The notes below the pieces were generated by a model. It was not told where the DNA came from. It made no database searches and saw only the letters and a program-made list of their open reading frames with translations. A DNA stretch of 37,820 nt, taken from positions 1-37,820 of the forward strand of contig NZ_JONT01000019.1 of the NCBI RefSeq assembly GCF_000711975.1, in the 5' to 3' direction. Positions 30,494-37,820 of this stretch are shown here, in pieces (position 1 is the first letter of the stretch; every line of letters starts with the position of its first letter). This DNA comes from Desulfofalx alkaliphila DSM 12257 (GTDB lineage Bacteria > Bacillota > Desulfotomaculia > Desulfotomaculales > Desulfohalotomaculaceae). A program made the translations under genes and the position numbers.

Positions 30494-32299
30494 CTACCTC
30501 CTTTTAAACCGACCAAGAAAGTCGTTGAAAAACCCCTTTTCCTTTTTTTCTTTTGTTTGTGGGCCTTGGTAACTGTACCCGGCCATCTCTGCTATATGTG
30601 TCGCCATAAGATGAATTTGGTTGTAACTGCGCTCCACTGCGGCAATTTTCCCCTCATAAGTGCCTTTTTTATACTCGCGGGTATTAACTGGAATCAAAGC
30701 TTCAATTTTGGGGGCTTTTTTCTTGTCTTTTACGATGATGTTAGTATTAAAGCTTTTTTCAAGTTTTTTCGGCTCTTGCAAATCAGGATCATACATACCA
30801 ATTATTAAACCAATCTTATCAGGCGAAACCCCATACATTACGTATTTGGGGGCATATACTCTGGCCTCTTCTTCCGTAAATGCATCCTGTGAAAGTATAG
30901 AGTAAACCTTATCAGCCCTTTTGAATACTTCTCTAAGCCGCTTATCTTCCCAAAACTCTGGCGCCGTATCTATTAGCACCACAGGAGATGTCTCTAATAA
31001 ATAATCTATTATTGCCCCTAACTTGCCAGGTTCAAAATATGGGGAGGTTTGATCCATGGGTCCTGGCAACAAATATAGATAATCGTTTATTTTGCATAGC
31101 ACATCATCAATGATAGTTTTAGAAAATGGCTTGTTGGCTAAAAACTCAATTCCAGGAACATCTTTTTTTACCTTAAAAAACGTATGGCAGTTTGGTGCTC
31201 CAAGGTTAAGATCCACAATTGTTGTCTTAACTCCCGATTTTGCTAAAGAAATACCTGCCATAACAGTTAAGGTGGTTTTTCCTACACCACCCTTTGAACT
31301 TGTAAAAAGTATTAACTTGCCCCTGGCAAATGTTGTTGAACGGGCATACAGTTGAGTATCTTCTTCTATGTTTTCCATATAATCATTGATCATTGCTATA
31401 GATTCTTCTTCCTTATTAGCCATACTGGCTATTTCTGAGACCTGAACTTGTTTAGCTGGCTCAGACTTCTTCTTAGTGTCTTGCTTTTTCACTACTTCGG
31501 TTGGTTCCACAGTTATTGTGTGTGCTTCCATCGTAGGCTCAACTTCTACAGGTTTTTCTATATTGATTTTCGGAATATTTTCTGATTGAACTATGCAAGC
31601 CTGTTTTTTTACTACTGGTTCGATTTTTGTTTTAATGTTTGCTTGGTCTGTTGTTGTCTTAGTCGGTTTAGTAGGCTTAGTAGGCTTATCTTTTACCACA
31701 AATGACCTGTCATAAACTAATGCAACTGGCAAGGTATATGGTCTATCACCAGGGGTAGCAGGAATATCACCTGTTACATAGTTATTTAGTCCGTATCCGT
31801 TTGCCATGTTTATGAATGTTTCATTACCTATTCCAGCCAAAAGGACAATTCTGCTGTTTGGATATAGTGTTTGAATACTAGCTAACAGTCTTTGATCAAG
31901 CCCAGGTAGACTATGGGATACTACCAATACGTCAGGGTTTTTATCAACCATCTGAAACACCCCTTGGGCATCGGTGCAGGTTATAAAGTTCCATCCTTGG
32001 AACTGCTTTAGGCTTTGCAAGCTTTCTTTTAATTGGTTGATTGAAACTGCTTCGGTAGCAAGCAGACAATTGTTAAAAAGCAGAGAGGAAATCATATCAA
32101 AAAACTCTTTACGCTCAAAGGGCAACACCTCAATGGTTTCTTCTATCCGCTTGGTAATTAATACTGTCACTTGCTCGATGTCGCCCGATACTACCTTTCC
32201 GTCACCGTTAAATATCTGCGGACTATCTTGTCTAATAGATTCCGCTATATTATTGGCTATTTGTGCTTTACGTTCTTCTTCAATTGCTTGCCAACTCAA
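30494..32299 (-). CDS. CpaE/TadZ-like P-loop ATPase with receiver-like N-terminus
   Basis: The protein has 601 residues. The N-terminal part (about 1-95) resembles the start of TadA-type proteins. A receiver-like domain (about 100-200) has PDVLVVSHSLPGLDQRLLAS and RIVLLAGIGNETFINMANGY, as in CpaE. A linker (200-300) is rich in Lys, Pro and Thr (DKPTKPTKPTKTT). The C-terminal MinD domain has the normal P-loop SSKGGVGKTT (about 335-343) and VVLIDTAPEFWEDKRL. It probably localises the Tad apparatus to a site in the cell. The TTG start overlaps the TGA of the DUF192 gene (TTGA) and follows GGAGGTG. Confidence 0.85.
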   Translation of the reverse strand: MSWQAIEEERKAQIANNIAESIRQDSPQIFNGDGKVVSGDIEQVTVLITKRIEETIEVLPFERKEFFDMISSLLFNNCLLATEAVSINQLKESLQSLKQFQGWNFITCTDAQGVFQMVDKNPDVLVVSHSLPGLDQRLLASIQTLYPNSRIVLLAGIGNETFINMANGYGLNNYVTGDIPATPGDRPYTLPVALVYDRSFVVKDKPTKPTKPTKTTTDQANIKTKIEPVVKKQACIVQSENIPKINIEKPVEVEPTMEAHTITVEPTEVVKKQDTKKKSEPAKQVQVSEIASMANKEEESIAMINDYMENIEEDTQLYARSTTFARGKLILFTSSKGGVGKTTLTVMAGISLAKSGVKTTIVDLNLGAPNCHTFFKVKKDVPGIEFLANKPFSKTIIDDVLCKINDYLYLLPGPMDQTSPYFEPGKLGAIIDYLLETSPVVLIDTAPEFWEDKRLREVFKRADKVYSILSQDAFTEEEARVYAPKYVMYGVSPDKIGLIIGMYDPDLQEPKKLEKSFNTNIIVKDKKKAPKIEALIPVNTREYKKGTYEGKIAAVERSYNQIHLMATHIAEMAGYSYQGPQTKEKKEKGFFNDFLGRFKRR

Positions 32300-32658
32300 T
32301 TTATTTTCACCTCCGAATCCGAATTTGTTTCTAAAAATAAAAAGTCCCCTTTACTAACCCTTTTAAGAGTTGTCGGGGAAACTTCTATAACCTGTTTTGC
32401 ACTTGGTACCCACTTGCTAATCTGCCAGGGCATCAGGTGTTCTTGGTGTAACACTTCTCCTAGTGAATTCACAAAAATCACTCCTATAGAGAACCGCATA
32501 AAAAACATATGCACTTGCTGACAAGGTGATATTACCAAGGCTTCGTTGGGTGTTATCCCTGACCGCCCCAGTAGCCCTCTGAGTCTTTTAAAGAAGGTGT
32601 CGGCTATAGTTACCTTAGTTGCTATAGTTTGACCGTTTGTAGCGTTAACCAGCATCAC
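32296..32658 (-). CDS. DUF192 family protein
   Basis: The protein has 120 residues and matches DUF192: VTIADTFFKRLRGLLGRSGI, SPCQQVHMFFMRFSIGVIFV and EHLMPWQISKWVPSAKQVIE. The family is widespread and uncharacterised, often found as a small secreted or cytosolic single-domain protein. This copy has no signal peptide. It is tightly coupled: its GTG overlaps the TGA of the GGDEF gene and its stop overlaps the CpaE-like gene. That fixed placement in a Tad operon suggests a role in pilus biogenesis, which is not established. Confidence 0.85.
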   Translation of the reverse strand: MMLVNATNGQTIATKVTIADTFFKRLRGLLGRSGITPNEALVISPCQQVHMFFMRFSIGVIFVNSLGEVLHQEHLMPWQISKWVPSAKQVIEVSPTTLKRVSKGDFLFLETNSDSEVKIN

Positions 32659-33482
32659 TTGACCTCCGATACTACCTTATTCCTACCTGTTTTCTTGGCG
32701 TGGTATAAGTTTTTGTCAGCCCTTTGAATGAGGGCCTCTTTGTTTTCGTCTAACCTTCTTTCTGCAACTCCCAAGCTTATAGTTATTTTTATCTCGCCGG
32801 CACAGGTTTGAAAAACTGTATTTTCTACCATGGCCCGTATTCTTTCAGCTATCGCCAAAGTGTTTTTACCGTCAGTTTGGCATACTGCAACAAATTCTTC
32901 TCCACCATACCTAGCAACTAAATCGCCAGGTCGTACTGTTTTAACGATAACCCCGGCGAATTGCTGTAGCACTTCATCACCTGCTTGGTGCCCATAAGTG
33001 TCATTTACCTTTTTAAAGTAGTCAATGTCCATCATGATCACCGAGAAGATTGTATTTTTATTAACCAATTCAGTTAATCTTGTGTCTAGATATTTTCGGC
33101 TACTAACACCTGTTAGACCATCCACGGAAGAATCAAACATTAGTTTTAATGAATCCTCTGCTTGCTTTGCCGTTTGGTGCCAACGATCCTGTTCGTAGGA
33201 CTGTAATTTTCGTGTTAACTTATTAAGGGCACTTTCTAGCCCAAACAGCTTGTTAATTACTTCTGTCAACTTGTTGGGTACTACAGTTTTTCCTGTTACA
33301 AGTGCTGTAATCTGTTTATCGAGTTGCTTTTGATAATAGAAGGCACAACAAAAGAGGGCAGAAAAACAGACGAACCAGAGTATGTGAACCACCAACCCAA
33401 CACTAGGGATATTTAAATATGCAGCTACTACACCAAGCAACAAAAGCACCATTGGTATAATAGCAATTACTCCTATCCTCAA
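32655..33482 (-). CDS. Membrane-bound GGDEF diguanylate cyclase
   Basis: The 275-residue protein has two N-terminal transmembrane helices (VIAIIPMVLLLLGVVAAYL and LVVHILWFVCFSALFCCAFY) and no long periplasmic loop. A coiled coil follows (KLFGLESALNKLTRKLQSYE). The GGDEF domain (115-275) has DIDYFKKVNDTYGHQAGDEV and the active site YGGEEF (193-197). The allosteric inhibitory site RPGD (184-187) is also present, five residues before it. The protein should make c-di-GMP and be feedback-controlled. It is encoded inside the Tad operon, between the redox gene and DUF192, so its product probably controls the pilus. The TTG start follows GGGGGTGG. Confidence 0.92.
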   Translation of the reverse strand: MRIGVIAIIPMVLLLLGVVAAYLNIPSVGLVVHILWFVCFSALFCCAFYYQKQLDKQITALVTGKTVVPNKLTEVINKLFGLESALNKLTRKLQSYEQDRWHQTAKQAEDSLKLMFDSSVDGLTGVSSRKYLDTRLTELVNKNTIFSVIMMDIDYFKKVNDTYGHQAGDEVLQQFAGVIVKTVRPGDLVARYGGEEFVAVCQTDGKNTLAIAERIRAMVENTVFQTCAGEIKITISLGVAERRLDENKEALIQRADKNLYHAKKTGRNKVVSEVK

Positions 33483-33493
33483 ATAGCCACCCC

Positions 33494-34222
33494 CTAATAC
33501 TTGATGTTTTCTTGCACTGTCTTAACAATATTCTCATGGCCGCGAATAGTTTCTATATCTCCATCGTTGTTAATTACCAAAGCAGGAACAGGCCCCATAT
33601 ACTGTGTTGCTAATACTTCTCCTTGGTATCCTTTTTCTTGTAGGTATTCCTTACAGGTATCTCCCCCACTGTGCATTGGTTGCCAGTATTGCCCTTTGGG
33701 ATCTAGCTGCACTAACGAGTCAACCACATCACCACAAGGCCCACAGTTAGGGTTATATATCAATACCGGTTTGTCTTGGGCTATTTCTATGACGCTTTGT
33801 TCTAGCGTCTGGGCATAATCTGTCTGAGTATGGTCAGTGCTTGAAGCATCACCAATCCCCACAGGGGTTGCTAATACAACTACAAAAAACATTATAGCAG
33901 TCATGGCACCTGACAATACCATGGATGGAATTTTGTTTTTGCCCCTTTGAACTAATGAGATACATATAACAGCCCCCAAAATCAGTATGTCTGCTTTAAG
34001 GCATACCTCACAAAGATACTTAAATGCAGCCTGCATCACCAGGGAGGTAGAAATTAAAGCTATCCCCCCGGCAAGTGCCCATATGGAGTGTCTTGTTAAA
34101 GCCAATGCCCCACATATGATGCAGGCTAATACTGCAAGCAGAGTAATTACATCTATACTACCTTGTGTGGCTAGGTAAATTCCTGCCGATAAAAACACAA
34201 GAGAACCAGGTAACTTCTTCAA
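33494..34222 (-). CDS. Membrane VKOR/DsbB-like plus thioredoxin-fold redox protein
   Basis: The 242-residue protein has four or five membrane segments in the first 120 residues, including a CxxC pair YLCEVCLKAD (71-74), as in vitamin K epoxide reductase-like disulfide formers. A thioredoxin-type domain (150-242) follows, with the active site NPNCGPCGDV (160-163) and GPVPALVINNDG, which has the cis-Pro. Such fusions exchange disulfides between quinone and secreted proteins. The neighbouring TadG has many Cys, so this is probably its dedicated oxidase or isomerase. The TTG start follows AAGGAGTTG. The VKOR assignment is inferred from topology and Cys spacing. Confidence 0.75.
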   Translation of the reverse strand: MKKLPGSLVFLSAGIYLATQGSIDVITLLAVLACIICGALALTRHSIWALAGGIALISTSLVMQAAFKYLCEVCLKADILILGAVICISLVQRGKNKIPSMVLSGAMTAIMFFVVVLATPVGIGDASSTDHTQTDYAQTLEQSVIEIAQDKPVLIYNPNCGPCGDVVDSLVQLDPKGQYWQPMHSGGDTCKEYLQEKGYQGEVLATQYMGPVPALVINNDGDIETIRGHENIVKTVQENIKY

Positions 34223-34234
34223 TTTATCAACTCC

Positions 34235-34963
34235 TTATTCATTACAATAACTACTAGGTGGCCTACTCCACTTACCGGTTGACAGGTCTCTGTAGTAGGT
34301 TCTACCTTGTGAACAGGTAGACGTTTCAATGTAGGAAAAATCCGTATCTGGTGCAATGGTTTTAAAGACATCCATCATCACGGTTTTTACCTTGCCCTGT
34401 GCTCTTACAATCACAGAAGGGTAGTATGGATTACCACGGTTAGTATCTCTTAGGTAACTAGCGTTTACAGTGATAAAAGCACTGCCACCTGTCGATATAT
34501 CCATTTCCTTTGGTCGGTTTATTTCAAATAAGGTGTTGGCAGCCATGTATACATCGGCACCGTTGTTTTTATAGTTCACCCACCGATCAAGTATTTTCAT
34601 GCCGTTACAACCACAAGAACAACAGTAGTTTTGCCATCCATTGTTGTCAAGCAAGTCTGCTTCTTTACCTACTACAGTAAAGGGATCACCACAATCAACA
34701 CAACAAGGACTGCATCCAGACTCATCACAACAAGAACTTTTCCTACTCCCGGGATCTATCTCCAACCTTACATACCGATCAACACTTTTAGCCCCAGCCA
34801 GTGAAGCGGCGTCGCTTGCCACTTGAAGTTTTTCTTTGGCAATATTGGCCCTGCCAAAGTCTGTAACCACTGCAATCAAGGCCAAGAAGATAAATATCAC
34901 CGCAGCGGTTATAGGTAAAATACTGCCCCTTTCGTCATTTAACAAGTTCTTTTTACTCAACAT
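34235..34963 (-). CDS. TadG-like pseudopilin with Cys-rich insert
   Basis: The protein has 242 residues; the start is the ATG at 34963 after GGGTGGTGGG, not the farther in-frame start at 35080. The N-terminus has the pilin-like layout NDERGSILPITAAVIFIFLA, then VTDFGRANIAKEKLQVASDA, as in TadG/TadE families. The mature part carries an unusual cluster of ten Cys (SSCCDESGCSPCCVDCGDPF, then NYCCSCGCNG, at about residues 78-119) and two more near the C-terminus. Such a cluster should be disulfide-bonded outside the cell. The gene stop is 12 bp before the redox gene start, so both are cotranscribed. Confidence 0.8.
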   Translation of the reverse strand: MLSKKNLLNDERGSILPITAAVIFIFLALIAVVTDFGRANIAKEKLQVASDAASLAGAKSVDRYVRLEIDPGSRKSSCCDESGCSPCCVDCGDPFTVVGKEADLLDNNGWQNYCCSCGCNGMKILDRWVNYKNNGADVYMAANTLFEINRPKEMDISTGGSAFITVNASYLRDTNRGNPYYPSVIVRAQGKVKTVMMDVFKTIAPDTDFSYIETSTCSQGRTYYRDLSTGKWSRPPSSYCNE

Positions 34964-35387
34964 CCCACCACCCAAAAGTAGCTTTATATCGCAATTTTTT
35001 ATCATCCAACGCTTCCCCGCCGACCACTGTTGGGAACATCCTAGAAAACGGTGATGAAGTATATTCCACGTCACAGTCAATTAATTGGCGTGAACCAAAA
35101 CTGTATGTGTTAAGGTTTATATTTAACTTGTTGGTATCTAACCCCCATACCCAAGCTGACTGCTGTGCTTTGCTGTAACCATCATTTAGATTACCTGTTA
35201 CAGCTGCTTGCCTTGCCCCATCCCTTGCCACCTTTGGTATCGCTGACATATCCGCAACTCGTAGGCCAACATTAATTAAAAAAACATACAGCAAAAGCAG
35301 AATAATAATACTGGCTGCAAACTCCAGCATTATTACACCTTCTTCATCTTTAACGATATTCGTGCGAGTGCGTAAATTTGTGTTCAC
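34953..35387 (-). CDS. TadE-like minor pilin
   Basis: This 144-residue protein has a short leader with KDEEGVIMLEFAASIIILLL, the TadE-type junction and single helix, followed by an extracytoplasmic domain with KVARDGARQAAVTGN. The Glu of the xEFA motif is present. It starts at a GTG inside the end of the upstream TadE gene (38-bp overlap) and its 3' end overlaps the TadG-like gene by 11 bp. It is probably a minor pilin that starts or caps the Flp pilus. Confidence 0.8.
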   Translation of the reverse strand: MNTNLRTRTNIVKDEEGVIMLEFAASIIILLLLYVFLINVGLRVADMSAIPKVARDGARQAAVTGNLNDGYSKAQQSAWVWGLDTNKLNINLNTYSFGSRQLIDCDVEYTSSPFSRMFPTVVGGEALDDKKLRYKATFGWWDVE

Positions 35388-35781
35388 CGGGTGCCACCGC
35401 CTCCTTTGTTATAGTAACCTTTCCTGACCATTTAGGGCTACTGGGGTCAAGCATCTTGGTTACGCCAGGGAAGAAAGTCGCCATTTCTGTGCTTACCCGA
35501 GCTGTAGGTTGTTGACCGTTCCAGTAGACACGAACATCTTTAATTTGAGATGCTACCATCGTATTATTAAGGTGGTTTCTAGCAATGTTTTCCGCTTGGG
35601 ATGAATTATTTGTTGTAGCTAAATATACTACTGCATGTCGTGCGGCTCTATCGGTCTGGTAGCTGTTATATAGCCACAAGCCGTGAATAAGAAATATACA
35701 CAGAACTGCCAAATATATGCAAAAAACCAAAGCAAACTCTACCAATGCCTGTCCTTTTTGATCCTTAATAAGATTTTTCAT
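35350..35781 (-). CDS. tadE: TadE-like minor pilin
   Basis: The protein has 143 residues, the N-terminal signature KDQKGQALVEFALVFCIYLA typical of TadE (GQALVEFAL), one membrane helix and an exported domain with WLYNSYQTDRAARHAVVYLA. The ATG follows GGAGGTGAATT. It is the first gene of the Tad operon proper, directly after the terminator of the large propeller gene, so a promoter should lie in about 35782-35835. Confidence 0.88.
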   Translation of the reverse strand: MKNLIKDQKGQALVEFALVFCIYLAVLCIFLIHGLWLYNSYQTDRAARHAVVYLATTNNSSQAENIARNHLNNTMVASQIKDVRVYWNGQQPTARVSTEMATFFPGVTKMLDPSSPKWSGKVTITKEAVAPGEHKFTHSHEYR

Positions 35782-35800
35782 AATTCACCTCCTATAAAAC

Positions 35801-35832
35801 AAAAAACCCACTGTTAGGTTACTAACAGTGGG
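35801..35832 (-). terminator. Terminator of the large propeller gene
   Basis: An 11-bp perfect stem (CCCACTGTTAG, 35807-35817 with 35822-35832) with a 4-nt loop is followed on the minus strand by TTTTTTG. It lies 8 bp after the stop of the 641+ residue gene. Confidence 0.85.
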
Positions 35833-35840
35833 CTAGTGAA

Positions 35841-37820
35841 CTATAGGCCAACTCTAATTTTTCCGTCGGTTTCGGGTAAATCCATCTTCTTAACAGTAAT
35901 TGTAACACTATCTTTATTATCTTGCGGATATACGTCTGTCCATGAATCATTTGCTGGCCATGCTTCAGCATTTATGGTGTATGTTCCTGGGCCTGCATTG
36001 AAATTATATGGATACTGCTTAATCTCTTTAGGGCCTAGATTAAGAGTGTGTACTTTCGGGCCTCCCGGTCCATTAATCGTAACCTTTACTGGCAGTGTGC
36101 CAGGGAAGTTATCTTTACGCCTAACTGTCACTGTTGATTCTACAAGAACGCTGTTGTCTGGAATTACCCAATTAGTTTTTAGAGGGCGTATTTTGATAGC
36201 TATATCATAGGCTGCAGGAGCAAACTTTTCTGTGATTTTATTATCTTCATAAGTTGTTTCGGGATATTTTCTGGCATTCGGCTCTATGTTTATTGCGCCT
36301 ACCAACTCTACACTATTACTCTCTGCAGTCCAAGAATAAGAAAGGGTTTTCTCCTGGCCGGGTTCTAAATCTATAAAGTAACATTCTACACCCCGGTATT
36401 TGTTTTTAGTCAGTTCCATACCGTTTTCGTCTACCAACGAACTCACTAATTTATTGTTTACATATACGCCGATGGGTATAAAACCTGCTCCTAATGCTGG
36501 ATGTTCATTTTTAACCTTAAAAGAGCCAAGATAGGTTTTGCCTTTTTCTATCTGTGCCCCTTCTTCTACGCCTGATTGTAACTCAACAGCTACCAAGTTA
36601 AAGGGTACAGATTTCCATGCCTTTACCCCGTCCTGAGTAGTAACAACCATCCAGTCGTAGGCAAGGGAAATTTCACCTGTAACTCCTGCGCCGTAATTAT
36701 CGGTATTGTTAGCACTGGCTATGGGAAACCCGTGATACTTAACCCCTACAAAGGGGTCTATAGCTGAAAGCCAACCGTTTCCAACACCCTCAAAAACAGT
36801 TGCACCGCCGGTACTGGGTATTCGCCATACTGCCGGGGCGGTCATGGCTCTTGAATCAAACTGTACCGTCCAGTTAGTCTGATGAGTATTTCTGTCTATC
36901 GCAAGAATTTTTCCTCTCTGCCCAGGTTGGCCTACTGCTGGGAAATAGACGGTGTTCCCTGTAAGGGCAGGAGAACGGTTAGAGAATATGCCTTTATTAT
37001 CTGCGTTTACCCAGAACTCCCCTGTTACAACATTTAAACCATATACTCTACTTTGGCAGTCTCCAAAGTACAGCCAATCTCCATCAACAGCGAAACTAGC
37101 TACTAGACCAGAAGATAGAGTATGTCTTTTGTATGCATTATGAGATTTTAAAACTACCTTACCATTTTCTTCAGCCAAGATATCATCTAGCCTATATAGC
37201 CTTAGTTCCCCACTGTTTTGGCCCTGATCCAGCCCGACTGCAAAGCCTTGACCGTTTAATATGGGTGCTGGGCTAGAGGATGTTCTACCGGAACCCAAGC
37301 TAATATACAAATTATTGGCCTTGCTTTGATCCAGCATGTCTGTGGCAAGGCGAACTTCTGCGCTGTTACCTGCTGTGTATACTACAACCTCATGACCTCT
37401 CCAATTAAGAACCAGCGGGGCAGAAACGATATCTGATGCCCGAAGGTCTTCAAAGTGAAATACCTTTTTAGCGTTATCAAAGTCCGTAATATCTATTACG
37501 TCAATATAGCTTTTACTACCTGAGCGTTCAGTTCCGATATATACATATTTTTTCCCGTCTTTTTCTACCAATGTTGGGTGACTTTTGGTTACCTTGTCAC
37601 CATGCAACGGTACTTTCCATATGGGGGGATTGGGTTGAAAATTGTTAGAAAAATCGGGTTCTTTCATCAGATATCCCCTTAACTCTTTACCCGCTGACAC
37701 AACCGCAATAGTTTGGCCTGAGTAGTTACCCCATCCTTTTAAAATTAAAGGTTGAGAATATGACACTCCACAATTATCTTCCCAAGCTGCCCAGAGGACG
37801 GGTACCGTTCCTTCTCCAAC
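35841..37820 (-). CDS. Large secreted beta-propeller protein, N-terminus outside window
   Basis: The frame is open to the window edge, so the start lies further on; at least 660 residues are encoded here. The larger part is a propeller of PQQ-type blades, with repeated 'W-V-Y-G' strands such as VDGDWLYFGDCQSRVYGLNV, GNTVYFPAVGQPGQRGKILA and FEGVGNGWLSAIDPFVGVKY. The C-terminal 270 residues have CARDB/Ig-like beta domains (LSYSWTAESNSVELVGAINI, then PVKVTINGPGGPKVHTLNLG). It is probably exported and located at the cell surface or pilus tip. It precedes the Tad operon and resembles the 694-residue protein at the other side of the island in overall plan. Confidence 0.7.
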   Translation of the reverse strand, partial: VGEGTVPVLWAAWEDNCGVSYSQPLILKGWGNYSGQTIAVVSAGKELRGYLMKEPDFSNNFQPNPPIWKVPLHGDKVTKSHPTLVEKDGKKYVYIGTERSGSKSYIDVIDITDFDNAKKVFHFEDLRASDIVSAPLVLNWRGHEVVVYTAGNSAEVRLATDMLDQSKANNLYISLGSGRTSSSPAPILNGQGFAVGLDQGQNSGELRLYRLDDILAEENGKVVLKSHNAYKRHTLSSGLVASFAVDGDWLYFGDCQSRVYGLNVVTGEFWVNADNKGIFSNRSPALTGNTVYFPAVGQPGQRGKILAIDRNTHQTNWTVQFDSRAMTAPAVWRIPSTGGATVFEGVGNGWLSAIDPFVGVKYHGFPIASANNTDNYGAGVTGEISLAYDWMVVTTQDGVKAWKSVPFNLVAVELQSGVEEGAQIEKGKTYLGSFKVKNEHPALGAGFIPIGVYVNNKLVSSLVDENGMELTKNKYRGVECYFIDLEPGQEKTLSYSWTAESNSVELVGAINIEPNARKYPETTYEDNKITEKFAPAAYDIAIKIRPLKTNWVIPDNSVLVESTVTVRRKDNFPGTLPVKVTINGPGGPKVHTLNLGPKEIKQYPYNFNAGPGTYTINAEAWPANDSWTDVYPQDNKDSVTITVKKMDLPETDGKIRVGL

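Noticed and set aside
34964-35080. Longer N-terminus for the TadG-like protein
   Set aside because: The extension overlaps the TadE gene and lacks the pilin layout; the ATG at 34963 has a ribosome site directly in front.

Overview
The window looks like part of a plasmid-type or integrative mobile element from a monoderm, Gram-positive Clostridia host. A Peptococcaceae/Desulfotomaculum-like host is my guess, not shown by the sequence. Reasons: strong GGAGG ribosome sites, frequent TTG and GTG starts, AT-rich DNA, and a Tad pilus locus without the outer-membrane secretin. Almost every gene is on the minus strand, so transcription runs from high to low coordinates. There are no rRNA or tRNA genes and no CRISPR array.

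Region 1 (1-1266) is an end of the element. The tail of an IS21-family istB gene (plus strand) and the IS end are inserted into a tyrosine recombinase gene, which loses its catalytic tyrosine. Region 2 (1267-2079) is a non-coding run of small perfect hairpins. Region 3 (2080-6948) is an accessory and DNA-metabolism cluster: SSB, a Cys-rich protein, a coiled-coil protein, RadC, a primase-like DUF3854 protein, small unknowns and a DUF2786 protein. Three or four of these genes have an RNA hairpin between the Shine-Dalgarno and the start codon. Region 4 (6949-7857) is non-coding and holds terminator-like hairpins plus an array of six hairpins that share one loop but have different stems.

Region 5 (7858-18500) is the plasmid backbone: two unknown winged-helix-like proteins, a three-S1-domain RNA-binding protein, a VirD4/TraG coupling protein, topoisomerase III (apparently starting at ATT), a replication initiator with eight 21-bp iterons inside its coding sequence, and a ParM/ParR segregation operon with an upstream parC-like repeat region. 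No relaxase or VirB4 is seen in the window.

Region 6 (18576-37820) is a Tad/Flp pilus island. It has an HD-GYP phosphodiesterase, a secreted propeller-like protein, a lipoprotein, a secreted coiled-coil protein, a small plus-strand exported peptide, pseudopilins, Flp pilin, TadC, TadB, TadA, CpaB, prepilin peptidase, two TadZ/CpaE-like ATPases, DUF192, a GGDEF cyclase, a VKOR/thioredoxin-like redox protein, a Cys-rich TadG, two TadE proteins and a large propeller protein that runs off the window. The GGDEF and HD-GYP proteins suggest local c-di-GMP control. The redox protein probably oxidises the Cys-rich TadG. The main idea for follow-up is a self-contained, mobile-element-borne, c-di-GMP-controlled Tad pilus next to a conjugation coupling protein.
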